DNA of 64,000 bases from Candidatus Avidesulfovibrio excrementigallinarum (GCA_018715085.1 DVMI01000128.1:1-64000); one strand, 5' to 3'. Counted from the stretch's first letter, positions 26,540 to 36,213 are shown. Made by a program: numbers and translations. Notes: generated from the letters alone by a model not told the origin.

Positions 26540-26555
26540 CAACCTCCGCAGGTTG
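26540..26555. promoter_or_regulatory. Inverted repeat in the ruvB-recA gap, candidate operator
   Basis: CAACCT, CCGC, AGGTTG form a 16-bp interrupted dyad 60 bases upstream of recA, the only clear one in this gap. Its position would suit a repressor of recA such as LexA, but I cannot match it to a known LexA motif. It could also be a small mRNA hairpin. Confidence 0.3.
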
Positions 26556-26567
26556 AAAAAATTCCGG

Positions 26568-27611
26568 TCATTCAAGCAGTCCCTGCTCCGCCATGCCGCC
26601 GGGCATGCGCAGATGCCGGTATGCACGGGCGGTGGCCATGCGGCCGCGCGGCGTGCGCTTGAGAAAACCGCACTGGATCAAGTAGGGTTCGTAAATTTCT
26701 TCCACCGTGCGGACCTCTTCGGCCACGGCGGCCGCCAGGGTCTTCACGCCAACAGGACCGCCATTGTAATATTCAATGAGCACCCTGAGGAGCTTGCGAT
26801 CCATCTGGTCCAGGCCGAACTCGTCCACGTCCATCCGGTTGAGCGCGTTTCTGGCCTGTTCGGTGTCAACAATTCCCTTGCCGAACACGGCGGCAAAATC
26901 CCGCACCCGGCGCAGCAGGCGGTTGGCAATGCGCGGCGTCCCCCGGGAACGGCGGCCGATTTCCAGCGCGCCATCCTCGGTAACGGGCACGTCAAGAATC
27001 CGCGCCGAACGCAGCACCACGCGGGCGAGCTCTTCCGGAGTGTAATATTCAAGCCGGCTGATGATCCCGAAACGATCGCGCAGCGGCGACGAAATCAGGC
27101 CGATGCGCGTGGTCGCGCCCACCAGCGTAAACGGCTCGAGATCAATTTTGACCGTCCTGGCCGCCGGCCCCTGGCCGATGACCAGATCGAGCTTGAAATC
27201 CTCCATGGCGGGATAGAGAATTTCTTCCACCGCAATGGGCATGCGGTGTATTTCGTCCACAAACAAAATGTCGTGCCGGGACAAATTGGTCAGGATGGCC
27301 GCCAGATCGCCGCTGCGCTCCAGCACAGGGCCGGACGTGCAGACCAGGTTGACGCCCAGTTCCGCTGCCATAATCTGGGCAAGCGTGGTTTTGCCAAGCC
27401 CCGGATTGCCGTGGAACAGCGTGTGATCCATGGCCTGACCGCGCTCGCGCGCGGCATTGAGGTACACGCGCAGGTTGGCGCGCAGCTCCTCCTGCCCGAT
27501 GAAGTCTTCAAGCCGCGTGGGGCGGATGGACTCTTCTGCCGCGACGCGGCCGGGTGCAGACGGCGCCTCGCTGCCGCCAGCCCCGCCGAACAAATCCTGA
27601 GCGTCGCTCAT
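26568..27611 (-). CDS. ruvB: Holliday junction branch-migration helicase RuvB
   Basis: This is the hexameric AAA+ motor that drives branch migration with RuvA. The 347 residues include [22 protein letters not shown], Walker [14 protein letters not shown], Walker [12 protein letters not shown], sensor 1 [19 protein letters not shown], and the C-terminal winged helix ([21 protein letters not shown]). The length is normal. Its ATG overlaps the ruvA stop codon (ATGA). No ruvC is in the window. Confidence 0.97.
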   Translation of the reverse strand: MSDAQDLFGGAGGSEAPSAPGRVAAEESIRPTRLEDFIGQEELRANLRVYLNAARERGQAMDHTLFHGNPGLGKTTLAQIMAAELGVNLVCTSGPVLERSGDLAAILTNLSRHDILFVDEIHRMPIAVEEILYPAMEDFKLDLVIGQGPAARTVKIDLEPFTLVGATTRIGLISSPLRDRFGIISRLEYYTPEELARVVLRSARILDVPVTEDGALEIGRRSRGTPRIANRLLRRVRDFAAVFGKGIVDTEQARNALNRMDVDEFGLDQMDRKLLRVLIEYYNGGPVGVKTLAAAVAEEVRTVEEIYEPYLIQCGFLKRTPRGRMATARAYRHLRMPGGMAEQGLLE

Positions 27612-28234
27612 CGGGATTCTCCCTGCCGGATGCGGGCCATGGCTTTCAACGCGGCCCGCAGGGCTCCGCTGACGTCAAGATCCGGCTCGTCGTGCAGGAT
27701 CTGCTTGATGACCGGCCCGGCTTCAATTTCGCTGTAGCCAAGCCCCTCAAGGCCCGTCAGCGTGTCGCGGTAAACGCTTCCCGGACGCGGACCGGCACCG
27801 GCAGGCGCAGCCAGCGCCGGACAGTCTTCGACCTTGAGCTTGTATTTCAGCTCCAAAAAAATATGCTGCGCGGTCTTTTTGCCAATGCCCGAAACCCGCG
27901 TCAAAGGCGTGGGGTCGTCGTCAAGCACGATACGCCGCAGATCGTCCGGGCGAAAAACCGACAGAATGCCCAGCGCCGTGCGCGCGCCCACCTTGGACAA
28001 CGAAATGAGCGTTACAAACGTTTCGCGCTCGTCCCACGTCTCAAAGCCAAACAGCTCCTGCGCGTCCTCGCGCACGATAAACGAGGTATAAAACGCCACC
28101 TGCGCGCCTTTTTGCGGCAGGCGCGACACCGTATGCAGCGGCAGCGACACTTCATAGCCGACGCCTGTGGCAGTGATCACCACCGCAGTGTTTGCCCCTG
28201 TTTGGTCAAGGCGACCTTCAAGATATGCGATCAT
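27608..28234 (-). CDS. ruvA: Holliday junction DNA-binding protein RuvA
   Basis: It binds four-way junctions as a tetramer and loads RuvB. The 208 residues start [13 protein letters not shown], the invariant OB-fold N-terminus. They continue through [22 protein letters not shown], the helix-hairpin-helix pair ([16 protein letters not shown] and [19 protein letters not shown]) and a C-terminal RuvB-contact domain ([19 protein letters not shown]). I use the ATG at 28234; a longer open frame adds 45 Arg-rich residues. The ribosome site is weak. It overlaps ruvB by four bases. Confidence 0.95.
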   Translation of the reverse strand: MIAYLEGRLDQTGANTAVVITATGVGYEVSLPLHTVSRLPQKGAQVAFYTSFIVREDAQELFGFETWDERETFVTLISLSKVGARTALGILSVFRPDDLRRIVLDDDPTPLTRVSGIGKKTAQHIFLELKYKLKVEDCPALAAPAGAGPRPGSVYRDTLTGLEGLGYSEIEAGPVIKQILHDEPDLDVSGALRAALKAMARIRQGESR

Positions 28235-28381
28235 GGCCGAACCATAGCCGATTTCAGGTTGGTATGGAAGAGCGCTGCGCGCCCGGCTCCGGCGCTTAAA
28301 ACGGCGCTCCCCGCGCATTCCGCCATGCCCCGGCGGCTGCCGTGCCCGCATCCGCGCCAGCCGCGCCACAAAAACTGGCGT

Positions 28382-28969
28382 TTAGGCAAACACTCCGTGT
28401 TCCCAGAGGATTTTCAACCCTATGCCAATCAGGACCACGCCGCCGGCCACGCCTGCGTACCGTCCGAACAGCGCCGCCCGGGACAGGCGCTGCCCCAAAA
28501 ACAGCCCCAGCGCAGTCAGCCCGGCACAAACCAGCCCGATGACGACGGACGGCATCCAGATCGGCACGCGGATCAGCGCAAACGACAACCCCACGGCCAG
28601 CGCGTCAATGCTGGTAGCCACAGCCAGCAGCAGCAGGCTCGTGCCCCGGGAAGGATCCTTTTTGGGCGGCGCGCAGGGTCCGTCGTCATCCGGATTGTGC
28701 TGCAGCCCTTCGCGCAGCATGGATCCTCCAATCCAGGCCAGCAGCACAAAGGCAACCCAGTGATCCCAGTTTTCGATGAAACTGCGCACCGAAAGCCCCA
28801 GCGCCCAGCCTATCACCGGCATAAGAAACTGAAACAGGCCAAACGCCAGCGACATGCGGAAGTAATGCCCGGCGTCCGGCCGGCGCAGGGCGCAGCCGGC
28901 CCCCACGGACACGGCAAACGCGTCCATGGCCAGTGCCAGGGCCAGCATCAGAACCGCCACGGCGCTCAT
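28382..28969 (-). CDS. mntP: Manganese efflux pump MntP
   Basis: This is a six-helix exporter that removes excess Mn2+. The 195 residues begin VAVLMLALALAMDAFAVSVGAG and repeat the pattern in the second half (SLLLLAVATSIDALAVGLSFAL), the internal duplication and paired Asp residues typical of MntP. The family length is about 190, so it is intact. Its ATG overlaps the stop of the upstream ABC ATPase by four bases, so the two are translationally coupled. A Mn riboswitch (yybP-ykoY) is common before mntP genes, but there is no room for one here. Confidence 0.9.
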   Translation of the reverse strand: MSAVAVLMLALALAMDAFAVSVGAGCALRRPDAGHYFRMSLAFGLFQFLMPVIGWALGLSVRSFIENWDHWVAFVLLAWIGGSMLREGLQHNPDDDGPCAPPKKDPSRGTSLLLLAVATSIDALAVGLSFALIRVPIWMPSVVIGLVCAGLTALGLFLGQRLSRAALFGRYAGVAGGVVLIGIGLKILWEHGVFA

Positions 28970-30459
28970 GCCAAAAGCTCCGCAGGACAGGGACCGCGCC
29001 AGGTGACCCGCCCGTGATCCAGCCGCAGCAAATGCGTGATGGTCGGGATAAGATCTTCGCGACGGTGAGAGACCAGCACGATCTGCACCCCCTGATCCAT
29101 CAGGGCGTCAATCAGTTCCAGCACGTGGTCGCGCGCAGCGGGATCCAGGCCCGAACACGGCTCGTCCAGCAGCAGCAGATCCGGCGAGCCAATCAGAGCT
29201 CTGGCCAGCAGAAGCCGGCGCATTTCGCCTGTGGAACAGCGCCGGATGGAACGCCGGGCCAGATGCTCGACGCCCAGCAGGCGCATACAGAAATGGGCTT
29301 CGTCAAGTTCGTCGGAGGCAATGGCGCGATACACGCCCACGCTGTTGTCAAGCCCCGAAAAAACCAGCTCCTCACCTGTGATGTCGTAGGTATAGGTGGC
29401 CTGCTGCAAGTCCGAAACAAGCCGGATCCCCTTGCGGATGCACTCGAGCTTGACCTGCTCGCCGCCCTGTCTGGGCAGCCAGCGGCGGACGCTGCCGCCC
29501 ACAGCGGCAAATTCGTCGCCAGCCACAAGGCGCATGAGTGTGGACTTGCCCGCGCCGTTGTCGCCCAGCACGGCCCAGTTCTGGCCGGGCTCGATGGTCC
29601 AGTCGATGTTGTGCAGCACGGGCGTTCCGCTGAGATATACGGTGGCGTTGAGGATTTCGATCCGCGCGCCTTCGCCGTGCTTGACGCCGGACAGCTGGGG
29701 CGTGAGGTCAATGCCGCAGTCGGAAGAAACCGCAAGCCGGACGCCGGGTTTGCCGGGCAACACGCGATCCGAAACGATGCGGCCGTGCTCCATGCAGATT
29801 TCGCGGTGCATCCAGTCGGGGAGCGTTTCGGGACGGTGCGTGCTGATCAGCAGGGTGGTCATCTCCGCAGCCTTTTCCAGCATGGCCAGCAGGCGCAGGC
29901 GCGAATCGGCGTCAAGGCCGTCGGTCACTTCGTCAAGCAACAGCGCCCTGGGCCGGCGGATGAGCCCCCGGGCCACCAGCAGGCGGCGCAGCTCGCCCTG
30001 CGACAGTTCGGGAACCCTCCGCGCCAAAAGCGGTTCGGCATCCAGCTGGGCTGCCAGATCATGGATGCGCGCCTTGTCTTCGCCTTCCGCGTGCCGCAAC
30101 ACATAAATGGCTTCCGAAATCCCTCCGAAAACCAGATCCTCCCCGGTGATGTCCCAGCCCTGCAGCAAAATGCGCTCCTGCTGGGCCGGCGCAATCAGCG
30201 AGACCATGCTCCGGCCAGCCAGCGGGGACGTTTCGGGTCCGCTGGCCGTATGCCAGACAATGCGGCTTTGGCTGTCCTGATCCGGCCATTGTTCGCCGCG
30301 CAGCAGGCGCAGCAGCGTGGACTTGCCCGCGCCGTTGCCGCCGCGCAGGGCAAGGTGCTCCCCGACACGCAGGGACAACGTCACGTCATCAAGGGCGCGC
30401 AGGCCCTGATAGGTCACCCGGGCGTCGGTGACATCGATGAGAGGAGAACAAAATTCCAT
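28966..30459 (-). CDS. Duplicated ABC ATPase, ModF/PhrA type
   Basis: This is a soluble protein of 497 residues with two ABC domains and no membrane part, resembling E. coli ModF, a cytoplasmic ATPase of unsettled role. Domain 1: Walker A GGNGAGKSTLLRLL, signature LSQGELRRLLVARGL, Walker B ALLLDEVTDGLD. Domain 2: Walker A GDNGAGKSTLMRL, signature CSTGEMRRLLLARAL, Walker B LLLLDEPCSGLD, H-loop VSHRREDL. The start at 30459 follows GGAG (MEFCSPLIDV); a longer open frame adds 40 unconvincing residues. The overlap with mntP hints at a metal-related role, but that is inference. A PHP gene lies 213 bases upstream. Confidence 0.85.
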   Translation of the reverse strand: MEFCSPLIDVTDARVTYQGLRALDDVTLSLRVGEHLALRGGNGAGKSTLLRLLRGEQWPDQDSQSRIVWHTASGPETSPLAGRSMVSLIAPAQQERILLQGWDITGEDLVFGGISEAIYVLRHAEGEDKARIHDLAAQLDAEPLLARRVPELSQGELRRLLVARGLIRRPRALLLDEVTDGLDADSRLRLLAMLEKAAEMTTLLISTHRPETLPDWMHREICMEHGRIVSDRVLPGKPGVRLAVSSDCGIDLTPQLSGVKHGEGARIEILNATVYLSGTPVLHNIDWTIEPGQNWAVLGDNGAGKSTLMRLVAGDEFAAVGGSVRRWLPRQGGEQVKLECIRKGIRLVSDLQQATYTYDITGEELVFSGLDNSVGVYRAIASDELDEAHFCMRLLGVEHLARRSIRRCSTGEMRRLLLARALIGSPDLLLLDEPCSGLDPAARDHVLELIDALMDQGVQIVLVSHRREDLIPTITHLLRLDHGRVTWRGPCPAELLA

Positions 30460-30672
30460 ACCGGTAAACTCCAAAGACAGTCGTTGCAGAAAGTCTGAAT
30501 CGCACGCCAGCGCCGTGGCGCTGCACAAAAAACGCCATCCTGCCGGGGCCGTGCCGTGGCGTTGCCGGCAACGCGCCATGCCCCAAGGCCTTACCGGCCG
30601 CCAAACGCGGCAGCGGGGCCCGTGCGCTGTGCAGGACCGGACGCGCCTGAACCCGGCTCCGGCAGCGGCTTG

Positions 30673-31512
30673 CTAAAAGGCCTGATCGTATGCCTTGCGG
30701 CACACAAAATACCGGCTGGTGGCATACCCGTAACTGCGCGCGTACTCAGCCAGCCGGTCAAAATTCCAGCCCAGCTGTTTGACGTTGTGGGCGTCAGAGG
30801 CAAAGGTAATGGGCAGCTCCAGATCGGCGGCCAGGCGCATGATGCGGGGTCCCGGATAGATTTCGGCGCAGGGCTTGCGCAGCCCGGCTGCCGAGATTTC
30901 CATGGCCATGCCCGAGGCCTTCATGGCCATGAGCGCGCGCCGGACCTTTTCCATATTGCCGGCGTCGTCAAGCCAGGCGTTGAAGCGGTCCACGCTGAAA
31001 ATCTTGATGATGTCCGGATGGGCCGCCACATTCATGATCCGGCTGCCGGCCATGTCGGCCAGGGCCCGGAAATAGGCGTCATAGCGCTCGTAGCAGACCT
31101 CGTCCGACACGTCCCAGTCGCCGGCGCTGGCGTCAAAGCCCCAGTGCCCGAGAAAATGGACGCTGCCGATCAGATAGTCCCAGGGTTCCGAGGCGGCCAC
31201 CCGCTCAATGAACGGCCGTTCGGCCGAAAACCAGTCCATTTCCAGTCCCAGCAGCACACGCAGCGGCTTGGCGTTGTCGGGTGCGTTTTCCCAGCGCTCA
31301 CGCAGCGCGCGGACTTCAGACAGGTACGCGGGAAAACCGGCCTTGAGCTGTTCGCGGTATTCCTGCGGATAGTCGTAGCCGTTGGGACGCGGCGAGTGCT
31401 CGGAAAAACCCAGGATGCGCATGCCTGCCGCGGCTGCGGCCGCAGCCATGTCGGACACGCTGTCCTTGCCGTGGGAATAATGGGTGTGACTGTGCAGATC
31501 GACGGTAATCAT
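30673..31512 (-). CDS. PHP-domain phosphoesterase, HisK-like
   Basis: This is a metal-dependent phosphoesterase of the PHP superfamily, possibly histidinol-phosphate phosphatase. The 279 residues carry the PHP metal ligands in order: DLHSHTHYSHGKDS at the N-terminus, FSEHSPRP, GLEMDWF, GSVHFLG, AAHPDIIKIF and the C-terminal FASDAHNVKQLG. Length and motif spacing fit the HisK type (about 260-280). No other his gene is nearby, so the substrate remains open. It has its own promoter and starts the minus-strand block that ends at rlmI, though 213 bases separate it from the next gene. Confidence 0.85.
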   Translation of the reverse strand: MITVDLHSHTHYSHGKDSVSDMAAAAAAAGMRILGFSEHSPRPNGYDYPQEYREQLKAGFPAYLSEVRALRERWENAPDNAKPLRVLLGLEMDWFSAERPFIERVAASEPWDYLIGSVHFLGHWGFDASAGDWDVSDEVCYERYDAYFRALADMAGSRIMNVAAHPDIIKIFSVDRFNAWLDDAGNMEKVRRALMAMKASGMAMEISAAGLRKPCAEIYPGPRIMRLAADLELPITFASDAHNVKQLGWNFDRLAEYARSYGYATSRYFVCRKAYDQAF

Positions 31513-31560
31513 GGGGCAATATCCACAATGGTGAAAGGTGGTTCCAGAATCGAACTGTCA

Positions 31561-31589
31561 ATAATGAACCAGAGTTCCGTCAAGGTCAA
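31561..31589 (-). promoter_or_regulatory. Promoter of the PHP gene
   Basis: On the minus strand TTGACC (31589-31584), a 17-base spacer and CATTAT (31566-31561) lie about 50 bases upstream of the PHP start codon. The boxes match at 5 of 6 and 4 of 6. Confidence 0.6.
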
Positions 31590-32336
31590 GAAGGGGCTGA
31601 CCGCGCCGTGCCTCCGCCGGAAAAACCGGCCCCGGCACACTGCGGCAGGCCCGCGTGTCCCGGGGCGGACACAAAGCGCCTCGTCTTGCGGGCAGGAGCC
31701 CGGATCCTGCGCGGCATTGGCGCAGGCAGCGGCGCAGAATGTGACACACGTTCCGCAGCATGCCGGTAACGCCGGGCATAACGTGAAAAAAATGTCAAGC
31801 CCTTGCCAGCCCTCTGCAACGTTGTATTGTCAAAACAGGCAGACCGCGTTGTGCACCGGCACACCGCGGCGCCGTAACTTCAAAAAGTGCCGAGGCACGG
31901 CCTGGTCCACCGGGCCACGGCCTTGGCGGTGTTAAGACCTTTCAAAAAAAGCTGCCTGGGAAACGGCAGGCGTCAGACTGACCGCGACGTCCGCCGGAAG
32001 TGAGGACCCGGGCCGGCCTGCGGGCCGTATGGCCTGGCCTTGCCGCCTTGTTTGCCGCAGGCGCGGCCGGTTCCGTCCTGTCCGCCCCCTCTGAAAAAGG
32101 TTCTGCGCCTGCAACAGCCTGGTACGCCAGCGCCTCCACGCCATCTCTGGGCGGCGCAGGACTGACGGCGGCACAGGCTGCCATGACAGCGCCGTTTGGC
32201 CGGCACAAGGCAGACCGGGCGGTGCGGCAAACAGGAGCGCCCCCGGGAGCCAGACAGCCCGACGCCGGGCCGGACGACGGGTTTTGTAAAAGAAAAGGGC
32301 TCTGTAACGTCCGGGATCTCCCGTAGTAAAAACGGT
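31590..32336. other. Large non-coding gap upstream of the FAD/Fe-S dehydrogenase
   Basis: Together with its flanks this is the longest gene-free stretch (31513-32560). Short open frames occur on both strands but overlap and are Arg/Ala/Pro-rich. One GTG-started plus-strand frame (32000-32326) begins with a signal-peptide-like run, but has no good ribosome site. A minus-strand hairpin with seven T residues (about 31940-31967) would terminate leftward transcription although no leftward gene precedes it. That raises the possibility of a small antisense RNA or a decayed gene. Confidence 0.35.
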
Positions 32337-32365
32337 TTGACGTCTGGCCTGATTCAAGACATACT
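32337..32365 (+). promoter_or_regulatory. Candidate promoter of the FAD/Fe-S dehydrogenase
   Basis: TTGACG (32337-32342), a 17-base spacer and CATACT (32360-32365). A second AT-rich block with a perfect TATAAT at 32441-32446 lies closer to the gene but lacks a clear -35. Either would leave a leader of 100-190 bases. Confidence 0.45.
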
Positions 32366-32560
32366 TGTCGTTTACGCCAGATAGTTTCGGCTTGCAAAGT
32401 CTCCTGGCATGAAAAACACGTTCTGCGCGTGTCTTTCATATATAATATATTGATATTTTGCCAGGAATAAAGTTTTCTTTTTGGAAACATGGCGGCATTT
32501 TTCTTATCAAACCGAGAGAAAATCCCTCTCTCTTCAGCCTGAACCCGAGGTAGTTATCTC

Positions 32561-35500
32561 ATGCCACGCAAGGGGCCTCATATTTCCATTTCGCCGGAAG
32601 CGGTCGTCAACCGCATCCTTCGTATCGAGCCGCAGGAGTTCGCCAAGTGGCCGCAGTCGGTGCGCGACCTGGCCGTGGATCTGTCCGAGGAACTGTTCCT
32701 TGTCATCTGCAACCCGTTTGTGGATCCGGACATGGTGCGCCAGAGCGTTGCCGAACGTTTCAAGCGGGAACTGTACGCGCTGGCCAACCATTACGCCAAC
32801 ACGCTTGACGAAGGCATCACGCTGTTCTGGACGGCGCACGAGGCCGAGATGGATTTCCGTGAGGAGCTGTGCCGCCGTCTGGACGGCATCCTGCCGGCAA
32901 ACGCGATCATCACCGCGCCAGGCGATCTGGTCAGTTGCGCGACCGACGCCACCGACCTGCGCCTTGAACTGCCGCTGCTCATTGTGGAGCCAGCGTCGGC
33001 CGAAGAAGTCAGCGCGCTCATCCGGCTGGCCAACGAGATGAAATTTGCCATCGTCCCCATGGGCGGCGCTTCCGGCATGACCGGCGGCGCGGTGCCTGTG
33101 CGGCGGCGTACGGTTGTGGCCCGGCTGACCCGCCTGACCAAAATCGACGACGTGGATCTTGTGCACAACACCATGACCGTCCAGGCGGGCGTGATCACAC
33201 AAAGCGCCGTGGACAAGGCCGCCTGGCAGGGCCGGCTGTTTACGGTAGACCCCGCCTCGCGCACCTCGTCGAGCATTGGCGGCAACATTGCCGAAAACTC
33301 CGGCGGCCCCTATGCCTTTGAATACGGCACCACGCTTGACAACCTCCTAAGCTGGCGGATGGTCACGCCCACGGGCGAAATCATCGAGGTCAAGCGCGTC
33401 GATCATCCCCGGCACAAGATTCTGCCTGAAGAAACGGCCGTTTTTGAAGTGCGCGACGTGCCAAGCGGCGGACTGCGTTCGGTCATTGAACTGCGCGGCG
33501 ACGAAATCCGTCTGCCGGGCCTTGGCAAGGACGTGACCAACAAGGCGCTGGGCGGACTGCCTGGCGTGCAGAAAGAAGGTGTGGACGGCATCATCATCGA
33601 CGCCACCTTCATCGTGCACCATATTCCGGCGCTGTCGCGGGTCATGCTGCTTGAGTTCTTCGGCCGCTCCATGCACGAAGCCTCGGTGGTCATTGGCGAA
33701 ATTGTGGCTTTGCGCAACCGGATCCGCCAGAACGGCGACTACGCCAAGCTGTCGGCGCTGGAAGAGTTCAACGCCAAGTACATTCAGGCCATCGACTACA
33801 AGTGCAAATCCGGCCGCAGCGAACAACCCATTTCGGTGGTGGTTCTGCAGGCCGACGGCGACGACAAGGCTCTGCTTGACCGCGCGGTGAGCGAAATCGG
33901 CGAAATCGTGTCCGGGCATGAAAACGTGGCCTTTCTTGTGGCCCGGGACGCCCGCGAAGCCGAACTGTTCTGGGAAGACCGGCACCGCCTGTCGGCCATC
34001 GCGCGCAAGACGTCCGGATTCAAGGTCAACGAGGACGTCGTGATCCCCATGCAGAACATTCCGGATTTTGCGCTGTTCCTCGAGCGCCTCAACCTGCGCT
34101 GCGCAGCCTGGGCCTATCGCCGGGCGCTGCAGGACGTAGGGCGGCTCCCCGGCCTGCCGCCCACGCCGCCAGGCTTAAACCGCGAATTCAGTTTTGCCAC
34201 GCACATCATCGAAATGGGCGACGACGAACAGGCGCCCTGTTCGGACGAAGAGCTGATGGGCCGCGCCAGGGGCTACCTGAACGAACTGGCCGGCGCACTG
34301 CCGGATCTGATCAAAAAAATCGCCGTCATCCAGGAACGGATGGAGTCCAAGCGCCTGATTGTGGCCAGCCACATGCACGCCGGCGACGGCAACTGCCATG
34401 TCAACATCCCCGTCAACTCCAACGACGCAGAAATGCTGCGCCTGGCCGAAAAGGTCGTGGACAAGGTCATGGCCAAAGCCAAGGCCATGGGCGGCGCGGT
34501 GTCCGGCGAGCATGGCATAGGCATCACCAAGCTGGCCTATCTGGACGAAAACAAGATGGCGGCCATCCGCCGGTTCAAGGAACAGGTGGACCCGCGCGAG
34601 GTGTGCAACCCGGCCAAGCTCATTCAGCGGGAACTGCCCGCCCGGCCCTACACCTTCTCGTTCAACCGGCTGATCACCGACATTCACGAAAGCGGCCTTC
34701 CCGAAAAGGAACGGCTGATCAACATGTTGCAGCTGGTCCAGAACTGCACGCGCTGCGGCAAGTGCAAGCAGGTCTGCCCCATGCTCTATCCCGAGCGCGG
34801 CATGCAGTACCACCCGCGCAACAAGAACATGATCCTGGGCGCGGTGGTCGAGGCCATCACCTACAGCCAGTTCACCACCGGGGCCCCTTCGCCGGCGGCC
34901 ATGGCCGAACTGCGCTGCATGGTCGAACACTGTACAGGCTGCGGGCGCTGCGAAGCCGTGTGCCCTGTGCACATTCCCTCTGCAGAAGTGGCCCTTGTCC
35001 TGCGCGCGTTCTTAGAGCGCGAGGGCGCCGGAGGGCATCCGCTCAAGTCGCAGATCCTGTCCTGGCTGGTGCGCAAGCCCGCCAAGCGCGTGCCGCGCGT
35101 CGCCAAGGTCGCGGCCATTGGTCAAAAGGCGCAGAACCAGATGCTCAACTTTGTTCCGGCCTCCCTGCGGAGCAAGATGTCCAGCCCCCTGTTTGCCAGC
35201 AAGGGACCGACCACCAACTATACCAACCTCTATGACGCGCTGCATATCCGGCACGGGCATATCTTTGCGCCGGCCGACGCCAAAAGCGATCTGAGCGTGT
35301 TGTATTTCCCCGGCTGCGGCGGCAGCCTGTTCCATCGGGCCATCGGCCTTTCGTCCCTGGCCCTGCTGCTCAAGGCGGGCGTGACGGTTGTGGTGCCGCC
35401 GCGCCATCTGTGCTGCGGCTATCCTCTGCTCAGCTCCGGCGCCGACGAGGAATTTGAACGCAACCGGGCCAGCAATATCGAGGTGCTGCGTCAGACGCTC

Positions 35501-36133
35501 CAGCGGGCCGCCGACGCAGGACTGCACATCCATCAGGTGGTCACGGCGTGCGGCTCGTGCCGCGAAGGCCTGAGCAAGCACCAGCTTTCTGAAGAACTCG
35601 GGCTGCCCGAAATGCCGTTCATCGACGTCTCTCAGCTGATCATTCCCCGGCTGGAGTCCGATCCGCAGCGCTGGCCGTCGACAGTCATTTTCCATGCCGC
35701 CTGTCACACGGCCTGGGCGGGCGTGCACAGAGTCAAGGGCCCGCAAATTCAAAGCAACGCGCTGTCGGACTTCACCGGTGCGGACGTGCGCATCAGCCAG
35801 CGCTGCTGCGGCGAATCCGGCATGGGCGCCATGACCTCGCCGCGCATCTACAACCTGTTGCGCGAACGCAAGATGGAAACTCTGGCCAAAGACCTGGACG
35901 GTTATGATCCGCGCGGCCCCGTGCTGGTCAGCTGCCCCTCCTGCAAAATCGGCATTGCCCGCAGCCTGATCCGCATGGGACAGCGCCGCCCGGTATTGCA
36001 TACGTCTGAATGGCTGGCGCGGCTCCTGTTCACGCCCGAGTGGGGCCCCAACTGGCTCCGGGTGTTCAGCCGCCGGATCATGGCCGTCACCGCAGACGAT
36101 CGCGGCGTGCGCAGGGTGAACATGGAACGGTAG
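32561..36133 (+). CDS. FAD-linked oxidase fused to Fe-S and double CCG domains (D-lactate/glycolate dehydrogenase type)
   Basis: This is a single 1190-residue chain that combines modules usually encoded separately (GlcD plus GlcF). Residues 1-130 are an unassigned helical domain. About 135-290 is the FAD_binding_4 fold with MGGASGMTGGAVP (near 167) and SSSIGGNIAENSGG. About 330-690 is the FAD-oxidase C-terminal domain, including HMHAGDGNCHVNIP and GEHGIG. Two [4Fe-4S] motifs follow: CTRCGKCKQVCPMLYP (near 729) and CTGCGRCEAVCPVHIP (near 790). Two CCG domains end the chain (FPGCGG/CCGYP, 916-950; HAACH/CCGESG, 1045-1081). Desulfovibrio species have a comparable protein implicated in lactate oxidation. 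The exact hydroxyacid cannot be read here. It stands alone, with its own terminator. Confidence 0.88.
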   Translation: MPRKGPHISISPEAVVNRILRIEPQEFAKWPQSVRDLAVDLSEELFLVICNPFVDPDMVRQSVAERFKRELYALANHYANTLDEGITLFWTAHEAEMDFREELCRRLDGILPANAIITAPGDLVSCATDATDLRLELPLLIVEPASAEEVSALIRLANEMKFAIVPMGGASGMTGGAVPVRRRTVVARLTRLTKIDDVDLVHNTMTVQAGVITQSAVDKAAWQGRLFTVDPASRTSSSIGGNIAENSGGPYAFEYGTTLDNLLSWRMVTPTGEIIEVKRVDHPRHKILPEETAVFEVRDVPSGGLRSVIELRGDEIRLPGLGKDVTNKALGGLPGVQKEGVDGIIIDATFIVHHIPALSRVMLLEFFGRSMHEASVVIGEIVALRNRIRQNGDYAKLSALEEFNAKYIQAIDYKCKSGRSEQPISVVVLQADGDDKALLDRAVSEIGEIVSGHENVAFLVARDAREAELFWEDRHRLSAIARKTSGFKVNEDVVIPMQNIPDFALFLERLNLRCAAWAYRRALQDVGRLPGLPPTPPGLNREFSFATHIIEMGDDEQAPCSDEELMGRARGYLNELAGALPDLIKKIAVIQERMESKRLIVASHMHAGDGNCHVNIPVNSNDAEMLRLAEKVVDKVMAKAKAMGGAVSGEHGIGITKLAYLDENKMAAIRRFKEQVDPREVCNPAKLIQRELPARPYTFSFNRLITDIHESGLPEKERLINMLQLVQNCTRCGKCKQVCPMLYPERGMQYHPRNKNMILGAVVEAITYSQFTTGAPSPAAMAELRCMVEHCTGCGRCEAVCPVHIPSAEVALVLRAFLEREGAGGHPLKSQILSWLVRKPAKRVPRVAKVAAIGQKAQNQMLNFVPASLRSKMSSPLFASKGPTTNYTNLYDALHIRHGHIFAPADAKSDLSVLYFPGCGGSLFHRAIGLSSLALLLKAGVTVVVPPRHLCCGYPLLSSGADEEFERNRASNIEVLRQTLQRAADAGLHIHQVVTACGSCREGLSKHQLSEELGLPEMPFIDVSQLIIPRLESDPQRWPSTVIFHAACHTAWAGVHRVKGPQIQSNALSDFTGADVRISQRCCGESGMGAMTSPRIYNLLRERKMETLAKDLDGYDPRGPVLVSCPSCKIGIARSLIRMGQRRPVLHTSEWLARLLFTPEWGPNWLRVFSRRIMAVTADDRGVRRVNMER

Positions 36134-36166
36134 ACAGCGCCGTTTTTCCCTGAAGCCCGCCCAAAA

Positions 36167-36213
36167 GGCACGGCTTTTTCAGACCCGCAGGTCTGGATTG
36201 CCGTGCCGTTTTT
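36167..36213 (+). terminator. Terminator of the FAD/Fe-S dehydrogenase gene
   Basis: GGCACGGC (36167-36174) pairs with GCCGTGCC (36200-36207) and encloses a second perfect stem, CAGACC with GGTCTG (36180-36195). Five T residues follow. Confidence 0.85.

Noticed and set aside
28970-29100. A yybP-ykoY manganese riboswitch before mntP
   Set aside because: The upstream sequence is coding sequence of the ABC ATPase, which overlaps mntP.
32000-32326. A GTG-started small secreted-protein candidate
   Set aside because: It has a signal-like N-terminus, but no good ribosome site, a Pro/Ala/Gly-rich body typical of chance frames in this GC-rich DNA, and competing frames on the other strand.
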